Shown piece after piece: positions 1 to 9,500 of a stretch of 64,000 nt of DNA; positions within the stretch are counted from its first letter, which is position 1, and every line of letters begins with the position of its first letter. The notes under the pieces were generated by a model, which was not told the DNA's origin, did no database searches, and was given only the letters and a program-made list of their open reading frames with translations. Source of the stretch: Maniola hyperantus (Eukaryota > Arthropoda > Insecta > Lepidoptera > Nymphalidae); assembly GCF_902806685.2 (NCBI RefSeq), contig NC_048546.1, positions 3,844,001-3,908,000 on the forward strand, given 5' to 3'. A program made the translations under genes and the position numbers.

Positions 1-614
1 TAAAATGGTAGTGTGGTAGCTTCTGTCTCTGTATAATTTGTAAATGTACAATTTGTATTTCATTATATTTTCTTTTTTTTCTCATTTAAATATTAATGAA
101 TAGAGCTAAAAATATATTTTGTATTGATTTTCATGCTGTAAAATTATTCAGAAGAATATTTTAGTGTAAAACCTGCACTAGTCTTTGTAAATGCACTCGT
201 GAAACGACAAGTTTTTACTTTTTTTTTATCATTTTATCATTTATCAATAACAAGTATCATGACACTCGGATTTAAAGCGATTTCTAGACTGGTCGTGCCC
301 ACTTTTGGAAATTTATTTTGTTTGACTCGAGCACAGCTAAGTACCATGTATGTATTTATCGTAATTCTCATTACATTACATAATAATATAAAAACTTTCA
401 ATTTCAATACCATTACATAATAGCCGGCAACCGGCTATGCCGGCTAGTTTGTCAATTTAATTTTAGTGTCATGTCATTCTTTCACAATGTTTTCGCGAAG
501 TTAATAGTTTTTTCAAAGATTATATCTTTTTCTTGTCTCTAAACTGTTAAGATAATCACAAGTACTTAAAAGTTATATAGAGCCATATAAACATTAAATA
601 ATTATTACAGCAAA
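1..614. other. AT-rich region upstream of GPx, with its likely 5' UTR
   Basis: No gene is supported. There is a short GC-rich palindromic tract at about 422-447 (repeated GCCGGC words). The last stretch before the ATG at 615 is the probable promoter and 5' UTR of the glutathione peroxidase gene, but no TATA box or initiator stands out. The short ORF at 199-420 has no recognisable content. Confidence 0.4.
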
Positions 615-2924
615 ATGGCAGATAATAATCCCGACTACAAGAGTGCGACAAGTATTCATGAGTTCACAGTGAAAAACATAAAAGGTGAAGAAGTTAAACT
701 TGACGTGTACAAAGGTCATGTATGCATCATAGTTAACGTCGCTTCGCAGTGCGGCTTGACTGCGAATAACTATAAACAACTGAACGAGTTGTATGACCGC
801 TATGGTGAAAGCAAAGGTAAATTTTACAGGAAGTTATAAGCGTGGTTGCGACGACTGGGCAGTAGTGCGCACTGAGGTCTCTTCTAAGTGGGACGCCCCA
901 GCTTAAATTTCCGGCAGTATTTGGGAATAGAAAAACCACCATACCTCTTCTAGGTTAGCCCGCTTCCCTATTAGACTGCATCTTCACCTGCCGTGTAATG
1001 AAATTGCACTCTGCAGTCAACAACTTGTAACTGAATAAAAATAATTAAACAATTCACAGACAGACACTTCAAACTCATGAGAGAAACAATCTATTTTTAT
1101 CCCATGAAGGGTTCTTATAGTGTATCCAAAACAAGTGGTCCAATCTGAATTTGCAACATGGTAGATAAAGGACAGGTTGAAAAGGATTAAATACACAAGC
1201 ACGGCTGAGATCTGTTTTGTACAATGCATAATAAACACCTCATGTTCAGATTGAATTACATACTTGTTTTGCATGCACTATAAAAAATAAAAATAAAAAA
1301 CCACTCGGACTAAGATAAGGGAAAAGCTAGTAAATTAATGGTTTGGAAAACAATCTAATCCAAATTGTGACTTATCCATACTTTCAAACTAATATTATGT
1401 ATGCGAAAGTGTGTCTGTTTGTCTGTCTGTCTGCTAGCCTTTCACAGCCCTGCTGTTCAACCGATTTTGATGAAATTTGGTACAGCGATAGCTTGCATCC
1501 CAGGGAAAGACAGGCTACTTTTTAACCCGGGAAATTAAAGAGTTCCTTCGGGATTTTTAAAATCTAAATCTACGTGTACAAAGTCGCGGGCATCAGCTAG
1601 TAATAATATTGTAAATCTGAAAGTGTCTGTCTGTTGCTTTATCATTTTCCAAACATTAATTAAGTTTTTTTAAAATAAGGTCTCATACATTTTATTTTAA
1701 ATAAACCATACAATTTTATTTTTGTAGGTCTGCGCATCTTGGCTTTCCCATGCAACCAGTTCGCTGGTCAGGAACCAGGGAACCCTGAAGACATAGTGTG
1801 TTTCGCAAGTGACCGCAAAGTCAAGTTTGATCTGTTTGAGAAGATCGATGTCAATAGTGATTCTGCACATCCACTGTGGAAGTTTTTGAAGGTAGGTACA
1901 CTAGCTTATGCTCGCGACTTTGTCCGCGTGGACTACACAAATTTCAAACCCCTATTTCACCCCTTAGGGGTTGAATTTTCAAAAATCGTTTATAAAATCC
2001 TTATATAAGTCCCGCAAATTGCTAATGCGCTAGGCCGCCATTTTAGTGACGTCAGCACTAGACTGAAGTTTCGAGCTGATGGTATATTTTTAGTTCGGCT
2101 AACGTCAAAAAATGACGATGATAATGAGACATGGTTTCGGCCCAATAGCAATTTGCGGGACTTATACCTACATGATTCCAAACAAAGTAAAGTGGTCATT
2201 GTTTTCTGCTAGTCACATTGTGAAAGGCTCACTATGTTAAGATCTATTGTTCAAAGTTTATAAGTTTACAAATATATAATGTACAATAATTTTATCTCCA
2301 TACTTAAAATTAGTTTACTCTATGTACTTAAGATCAATAATATTTACTTTGAGAACCAGCAGTTGTGAATTAAATATTCAGTGAAAAATAATTGTCAATG
2401 CATGTTATTGATCTGTTTTATAACCTTGATTTGACTTGTATGTTTTTATTTGTTGTGTAGCTTAGTAACAGAAATTATTATCGTAGTTTATTTGTACTTT
2501 GTAATTATAACTGTACACATATAGTCTGTTCCAAAAACAAATTGTTATTTGTTTGTTGAAACAACTTAGTTATCATTTGGTGTTAATTCAGTAGTATACA
2601 ATAATTAAATCTATTAAATCTAAACTAAATAAACTTGACCACCCCTGCAAATACACACCCACCCTAAAAATCTAGTTAACTTAAAAAGGTTACTATAAAA
2701 TATTTACCTTCTTGATTTATCTTGATGAATACATTTGAAACATGTACATTAAAATATAAATATTTGTTATTTATTTCCAGCACAAGCAAGGAGGTACTTT
2801 GGGAAGTTTCATCAAATGGAATTTCACAAAATTCATCATTGACAAGAATGGTATCCCTGTTGAGCGACACGGTCCTAAAACTGATCCCTTGGATTTGGTC
2901 AACTCACTCGAGAAATATTGGTGA
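615..2924 (+). CDS. GPx: Phospholipid-hydroperoxide glutathione peroxidase, cysteine type (3 exons, complete)
   Basis: Reduces hydrogen peroxide and lipid hydroperoxides. Insect cysteine forms usually take electrons from thioredoxin. The exons are 615-816, 1728-1891 and 2781-2924, all with GT/AG borders (donors GTAAAT and GTAGGT; acceptors TTTGTAG and ATTTCCAG). Joined, they give 169 aa, the normal length of a GPX4-like protein. The peroxidatic residue is Cys46 in NVASQCGLT, where vertebrate GPX4 has selenocysteine, so no SECIS element is needed. Gln78 lies in FPCNQF, and Trp135-Asn136 in KWNFTKF complete the catalytic tetrad. Cys92 (PEDIVCFA) is the likely resolving cysteine. The protein ends LVNSLEKYW. 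No signal peptide is visible, so it is probably cytosolic. The start is the first ATG in frame and gives the usual short N-terminus. Both introns carry transposon remnants, one only 10 bases past the exon 2 donor. Confidence 0.96.
936..1030 (-). repeat. Fragment of LINE-tail-like repeat, GPx intron 1
   Basis: Read on the minus strand it resembles the repeat at 7912-8110 (shared GGTTAgCCCGCTTCC and GACTGCA..CACCTGC words). It lies in the first GPx intron. Diverged, with no coding capacity. Confidence 0.5.
1384..1600 (+). mobile_element. Non-autonomous Helitron-like element, family H1 (GPx intron 1)
   Basis: The H1 family has about 200-250 bp copies. It starts TC followed by ...ACTAATATTATAAATGCGAAAG, has an early GTCT-rich patch, and ends in a short hairpin (CGCG..GAC-GAA-GTC..GCG type) about 12 bases before CTAG, with T next. 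A TC start, CTRR end, subterminal hairpin and no terminal inverted repeats are Helitron hallmarks. This copy is full length but diverged. Confidence 0.72.
1901..1998 (-). mobile_element. Helitron-like element, family H2, 3' part (GPx intron 2)
   Basis: The H2 family reads TCTAAATATATAAAAGG ... CATAAGCTAG with a GACTGACTGA patch. It shares the CGCGGACGAAGTCGCG hairpin with H1. This minus-strand fragment begins with CTAG only 10 bases after the exon 2 splice donor of GPx and stops where the next MITE begins. Confidence 0.72.
2003..2168. mobile_element. Palindromic MITE, family M7 (GPx intron 2)
   Basis: Long imperfect terminal inverted repeats starting TATAAGTCCCGCAAATTGCT and ending with the reverse complement. 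The interior carries GACGTCA-like and TTTCGAGCTGATGG words shared with the copies at 15060-15242 and 23233-23793. It abuts the H2 fragment directly. Confidence 0.75.
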
Positions 2925-3973
2925 AGATTTACTATAGATATTATTAAATCATAAAATATATTCTTATCACAAATCATTTAATTGTTATTTCTTAGGTGTA
3001 TGTAGTGTTGTATTGAATTATTGGAAATGGTAGTTTCAAAAAATATTTTGATGTTATAAGTATAAATAATAATTTTATTAATATAATAATATTCCATGAA
3101 TGGAAATCACAAGGTACAAAAATATATTTATTGATTTTTAATAATATACCTACACATTACTGCCATACATTTAACTTGTTGCCAGGTGAAACTAAAAACA
3201 GTGTGTTATGGGCTCACGCCGAAATAATTGAAATGTCCCGAAGCCATCTATGCACACCAGTATAAGACTATATTACAACTGTAAGTTTTGCTCACGTAAG
3301 TAGCTTATATGATTAACTTATAACAAATTTACTAATGTAAACACTCTTATAAGTGTCAATTACCTAAATTTGCTGGCAACTAATTGCATAAGCTACTTAC
3401 TTGATTGAAACTTACAGGTGTAATCGTAGTAATGCTAAAATATTTACTAACGATTCATATATTTTAAAATCTTCATAGGTATTGTAGTTACCCACTTTTC
3501 CTGCAAGTTGAAATAATAATAGATCATTTATTTTAATAAGTGGTTGACATCATTATTATGCAATAAAATAACTGATAAAATGTTTACAAAATCGTGTTGT
3601 ATTGAATTCGTAATAACGCACTGTTTGGCTAGTTATTGTTTTAGCGTTTAAGCCATCGTAAATGTGACATTCATAAACAATTATGTAAAAATGGCTCAAC
3701 TCCATCTCAATTCGCGTTTTTCTCTCTTCATGGGCCTGTTCACGTGGCCACAACTAAGTTGAGTCATATTTTTATCTAATTGAAGTATATTTGTATGATT
3801 TATTGTTTTATGCAATAGGTATTAAATATAAATATATTTTGGATATTATTACAGACTATACTTACTCATGCTGTTTTATTTTAAACATTTTTTAATAATT
3901 ATGATGAAAGAAATTAATACATCTTAGGTGGGGCTAATCTATCTAATCAAATATTCAGTGATGAATCTGTGTA
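2925..3973. other. GPx 3' flank, no gene seen
   Basis: Holds the GPx 3' UTR and AT-rich spacer. No further ORF of substance, and no clear AATAAA close to the stop codon. Confidence 0.4.
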
Positions 3974-4007
3974 GTTAGCCGGCCAGAAATATTATACGTG
4001 CATCAAC

Positions 4008-5344
4008 CAATGATATTAGAAGAAAAATAGGTAGATAGGTTACTTATATCAAATTCGATGTTTAGTAATGGCACGCTGCGTCAGCGCCGAAAGACTCAAC
4101 ACACATAAACGCATAGATAGTATTTTAACCTCACACAACAGAGAGTAAAGGACGGTGAACTAATAACCTCAGCTTCAGTTGCGCACGAAAAAGAGACGGT
4201 TATATTTTGCACTACCTCGTCCTGCACAGAAGAGTGGAAGAAGGACGGATATATGCCTAATAATGCGAGCGTAAAAGAGACGGGACGAGACGGTAAACTA
4301 GAAACTCCAAAGAAAAAAAAACAGTAAAGTCTATTCGGCTAATGCCGATTTATGCCTACACTGTAGTTGTATAGTAAAAAAAAACCTTATACTGTGGTAT
4401 TTAATATATTACGAACTAGCTTTTTCCCGCGGTTCCGCTCGTTTTTAGGGTTCCGTGCCCAAGGGGTGCCAACGGGACCCTATTACTAAGCCTCCGCTGT
4501 CTGTACGTCCATCTGTCAGCGGGCTGTATCTCGTAAGCCGTAATAGGTAGACAGTTGAAATTTTCACAGAATGTATTTCTATTGCCGCTATAATAAAAAT
4601 AATAAAAATTAAATTAAATTAAATAAAGGGGGCTCCCATACATGGAAAAGAAGTCGAAATAAAATTACTAAATTTTACGCGGACGAAGCCGCGGGAAGGT
4701 AGGTAAAGGAATAAAATGTGAAATGAAAATATTTTTTATTTTTGAAAATATTTACTATTACACAATCTACATACTCATAGCCAAAATTCCCTCATTGTAT
4801 GAAGAGACCCAGCAGTGGACCGTAAAAAGATGTTAGACCATAGTTAATTTATCCTTCCCTAAAACAGGAAATATGCACACTATTTGAATTGTCAATACTC
4901 AGAAGAGACCTATCTGTTTATTTTATATTCTTTGATCGGAAACTTTAAAATACGTACAACGATAACTTGATACGTACTTATGGCATGTGACATAAGGTAC
5001 AAATTGCAATGAGTTGCATTTTACACGAACGTGCACGAGTTTGTTATTGTTAAATAAGTGAAAAATACGAATTATATAAAAGAAATAGTTTTACTTACGA
5101 ATGAAATGTGATTCCTTGACTTTTGGAAACCTTGCTTGTGTAGTTTGTGCAGAATCTCATCACACACGACGGCATTTTCGGTTGTTTTGGGAGACGAAAA
5201 CAAAATACACATTACTATCAACGACGTCATCGATAGCGCGACGACAGCGGGCGACTGAGCTCAGGTTTGCTAATTAGCTTAGTTTTAACGTGCCACTTGC
5301 GGTCCGCGTATAACGTATCTACCTATTTTCTTCTAATATCATTG
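4008..5344. mobile_element. hAT-like non-autonomous element with 8-bp target duplication
   Basis: Bounded by GCATCAAC at 4000-4007 and again at 5345-5352, an 8-bp target duplication. The ends form inverted repeats beginning CAATGATATTAGAAGAAAA and continuing to ..TAGGTAGATA. At 1337 bp with no transposase ORF it is non-autonomous. It contains older debris, including a GGTTCCG-family piece at 4440-4640. The 8-bp duplication points to the hAT superfamily. Confidence 0.85.
4440..4640 (+). repeat. GGTTCCG-family interspersed repeat (variant R3b), nested
   Basis: Begins TTTTTAGGGTTCCGTGCCCA and continues into CTGTCTGTACGTCCATCTGTC. The same variant lies inverted at 26975-27220. Helitron-like 3' hairpin debris (ACGCGGACGAAGCCGCGGG) follows at about 4676-4694. 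Confidence 0.65.
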
Positions 5345-5836
5345 GCATCAACCTTTAGAATGAGATTTCGGCTTTGTAGAGCGTTGTCTCTTTCACTCAT
5401 ACCTATGTGACGTTTTGTCGGTCTCAACGACAAAGAACGCTCTACGAAAGAAACCCCTATCTCCTAAAGGTCGATGTACAATATTTCTCTCCGGGTAGTG
5501 TAAATCTTTTACACGTGAAATAGATTGCTAAAGTGATTGTTCTAATATGAAGAGGGTTCTTAAATTGGGAAAAGACTTGAGCTAAAGTTTCTTTTATAAG
5601 CCTAACTAATATGAGCTATACCATATAAATAAAATTGTTGGTGACTGAAGCAGCCATAAGTGGAATTTAGCGCTGGCAAGTGGCAACACTAATCATTGCC
5701 AACATAATAAATTCATAACGTCATCCATACATCAGTAGGTAAACATGAGGTAAACCTCGGGTAAACAATACAGTTTAGGCTTCCAGTTTTATCGACATGA
5801 GTAAAAAGAAGACAACAGATATAATTTTCCGTGTCC

Positions 5837-6243
5837 CGTAGATAGAGTAATAAAGGTAGATACAGGAACGTTTGCTTTCTCATTCACACTAAAAAGAGAG
5901 CACAGATAAAGTTACTAATGTGATAAACAGAGACGCAGCTAACCTATTTTTTGTCCTTTATCTTGTAACTGGTTTTTTTCAAGAATACATACAACTTACA
6001 TACAAAGCTTGCAACTTTAGTTGCGAAACAAACTTTGAGAATTCGTGGCGTAATTGTATTTCTCATGAGTTATTTACTTGTTTTCACATAAAAACGTTTA
6101 ATACAAATATTGTTGATCGGTTAATACAAATATTGACTACTAAACAATGGTAATAATTGTCGTGTTATTCATCGTTACGTCGTGCTATCGCTAGCTCATA
6201 CGCGGTTACACAGTACTTAAATCTACCTATTATTGTATCTACG
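5837..6243 (+). mobile_element. hAT-like MITE, family M8, upstream of LBR
   Basis: Flanked by a perfect 8-bp duplication, CCGTGTCC at 5829-5836 and 6244-6251. Terminal inverted repeats begin CGTAGATAGA. The 407-bp body shares an interior with 13127-13489 and 23328-23718, including an ORF-like patch (ENSWRNCISHELFTCFHIKT) that is repeat sequence, not a host gene. Its right edge is about 330 bp from the LBR start codon. Confidence 0.88.
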
Positions 6244-6251
6244 CCGTGTCC

Positions 6252-6573
6252 GTTACGAAATACCGCCAAGAATTTTTAACCAATCAGACTTCTTTTTTCA
6301 AATTTATTCGAGCGTCGTTGACGCTTCGTGACGGCGTAGCTTTTCCGGCTTGATGTTGTTTTGTTGTCAAATATTTACAATTTTACAGACGAATTTGAAA
6401 GAAAATATAATCATAGTTCGTGCATTGTGCTAAATAAAACAATCTATTATTTTATTATTTTAATACTTTTGTATCTTATGAGTTTTTTTTTAGTGAAATA
6501 TCTTCGCGTGTGGTGATGAGATAATTATAGCAAATAATATTTTAAGTGGTCCAACTGGTTGTGTGTGGTAATC
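6252..6573 (+). promoter_or_regulatory. Probable LBR promoter and 5' UTR
   Basis: Interval between the M8 element and the first LBR codon. It has a CCAAT box (AACCAATCAG at 6278-6287) and a modestly CG-richer patch (TCGTTGACGCTTCGTGACGG). No TATA box was identified. Inferred from position. Confidence 0.35.
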
Positions 6574-9500
6574 ATGATGTCTACAAGAAGTGGTCGGACT
6601 CGTCAGAGTATAGTTGAAGCGAGTCCTCCGCGCACGCGAAAAGGAGTATCCCCAACTCGGTCTCCCGCCAGAAACCGAAAGAGTTCGCCTTCAGAACGAT
6701 CGTCTCAAAAGTCGCCCTCCCGCAAATCGCCCAGTAGGAAGCCTGCGCCGAAATATCCTGCGCGAAAGTCGCCGTCCAGGGCCGTCAAGGAAACGAAAGA
6801 GGTAAAAAAGGAGCCTAATAAATCGCCGTCTAAACGACCTGCTATCAAAAAAGACGTCGAAATTAAACTAGAGGATGTATCAGCTAAGATTGAGTTTTTG
6901 CGTAGCACTCGAACGCGACGTATCGAGTATTCGGTTGCAGATTTTTCAACAAGTTTGCCTGAAACAGATTTACCAAAAACGGACTTAACATCCAGCGAAG
7001 GACTCAATGGTATAGAGGAATTAGAGCCCAGAGAATCGTTTGATACATTTTCGATCAGTTTAAGGAATAGAAGAACTATAGCAGAAACTCCTCCCCGTAG
7101 GTCTAGCAGGTTGAAGGATGTAGTCGATAGTGTTCCAGATATAAGACGTAGCTTTAGTAAGTCACTCAGTAAGTCCGTAAGCAAGTCTATAAGCCACTCG
7201 ATTGGTGACTACTCGGAAGAAGAAGATGTTACAGAAAAGTCCAAATCACAATCCGTCAGTAGGAAGCTGGCAACTCCATTACCGAGTTCAACATTATCAC
7301 CTTTGAGCAATAGATGTGAATTTGCTGGTAGAATAGGTGTTACAGCTCTATATTTATTGATACCATTGACAGTAGTTTTTATATTAATATCTTGCTTAAA
7401 AGCATGTTCGTACAAAACTCTCAAAGAACTAGTAACATACAAGAACATATCATTTTGGTTTAATACTCAAGCAACTGTGCTTGTCATCAGTAATTTGGTT
7501 TTACAAACAGTTTTTCTGTTCATACCTGTGATGGGTACCAGAGAGGTTGACGACCGAGGGAAGAAATATTATTTTAATGCATTTTTCTCAAGTTTCTGTA
7601 CATTAAATCTATTGTTTGGATTGGATTACTATGGGATTTTGAAAAATGATACTTTACTGAACTCTTATTTGCAAATGGCGACTGTTTCCTACATAATAGC
7701 AGTAACTCTAGCTCTGACAATGTTCTTAAATAGCCATAAAGTTGACGAGAATGATTGGAATCCATATGGTAACTCAGGATATGCGTTGTATGATTTCTTT
7801 ATCGGACGAGAAATCCATGGGGTTCTTCTAAATATAAATGTAAAGCTTTGGCTGGCAAGAGTATCTAATATCAGCACTGTAAGTATTAATTTAATTTAAT
7901 AATAATTTAATTTATTCAGATACAAGTTAGCCCTTGACTGCAATCTCACCTGCTGGTAAGATGGAAGCGGGTTAACCTGGAAGGGGTATGGCAGTTTTTA
8001 TTAAACCCACACCCCTTTGGTTTCTACGCGGCATCATACCGGAACGCTAAATCGCTTGGCGGCACGGCCGAAGCCTCCCACCAGACAAAATTTGTGTTAA
8101 AAAAAAAAAATAATATACAGTGTAAATTCTAAAGAATCTACAGTATGCTGCAGAAAATATTGTACATCAACCTTTAAAAAAAGAGATAGAGGTTTCATAG
8201 AGCGCTGTCCCTGTTGTTGAGACCGACGAAACATCATAGGTATGAGTGACAGAGACAACGCTACGGCTACTGTACCATATTTTATTAAAAAGGACTTTTG
8301 TTCAAATTAGAGATATCAATGTACATGGATTTAAAATAATGTTAAACCAATTAAACGTATAATTTATATGTGTTTTATACTGTATTATATATTACTTAAT
8401 TATTAACATTAATATCATTTAATAACAAAAGTACTTATTTAGTGGCTCATTATAGTCTGTTTTATAAATAATATATAATATAACCTAGTTTTATTTGCCA
8501 AATTAGTTAGCATCTAATGTTTAACATGCCTTAATTGTAATGCTTTTATACCTATTTCAGCTAATTTTCTCAATATTAATCTTCAAACAAGGCTTTAATT
8601 TTCAAGAGAAAGAGATTATTAGTAATATTCTTTCATTGGACGAGCTTAAAAATATTCTTAATAGTGTACAGTTCAAGCCAACGGTACTAGTGTACTCTAT
8701 GATGCAAATAGTTTACGCATTATATTTCATTATGAGAGAGAAAAAAGTTGTATCAACGTTTTACTGGAACTCTGAAGGATTAGGGTATCTACAGATTGTC
8801 TCAAGTTCTCTATACCCTTTTTACTTCACGACTATATCTAAATATGTGGCAGATACAGATTTACAACTGAAGACTAATGTTCTGATAGCTGCTTCCATAC
8901 TCTACCTGTTGGGTTTTCTTATAATGCTTATCAGTAACAACATTAAATACGAATTCAGGAAAAATCCACTGCAGCCCAGCCTGATGCGTAAGTACCAACT
9001 AAATCCTAACATTATTATTCAATATTTTTCCTGTTTGAAGTTTTTTCCTATTAGATTGCAATTAATTGATGTATTTATCATAATGTGTAACCTATATTCG
9101 TATCTTATTGTTATTTATAGTCAATTATCATTCTCATTCAATGCTTTTTGATACTTGTTAGTAACAATAGTAGTAGTAGTAGTATTTAATTTTATAGCAT
9201 TACTAGCGACCGCTTGTAGCTTATTACAATTTTCGTAGGGATCTCTAACTTTTTAAAAATAAAATATAGCCTGTCACTCAGGAATAATGTAGTTTTCTAC
9301 TGGGGAATTAATTTTCAAAATCGGTTTAGTATAGTTCCAGAGATTACTTCCTACCTACAAACAAACTTACAAACTTTACCTCTTTATAATATTAGTATAG
9401 ATGTATGCCTTACTATAATATGACGTAAACCCGCACTTAGTAAAGGGCTACGACACGGTCAAGGGGCTTGACGTCAACCATGTAGATTTGTTTTGCTTGA

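Larger units (their letters stand above)
3974..5500. mobile_element. TA-flanked palindromic MITE, family M4, split by a later insertion
   Basis: M4 copies are about 130-180 bp and palindromic, flanked by TA, with CAGTAcgcGGCAG-type ends. Here the left end is 3974-4007 and the rest 5353-5500, 182 bp once the inserted element at 4008-5344 and its extra target copy are ignored. The two halves rejoin exactly at GCATCAAC. The interior GTAGAGCGTTGTCTC arms match the copies at 27224 and 33369. Confidence 0.8.

Noticed and set aside
5920..6153. ORF sharing ENSWRNCISHELFTCFHIKT with the ORF at 13227-13466
   Set aside because: The shared peptide is explained by both lying in copies of the same M8 MITE; the frame is not preserved in the third copy.
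6705..7184. 159-codon minus-strand ORF
   Set aside because: Antisense shadow of the Ser/Arg-rich first LBR exon.
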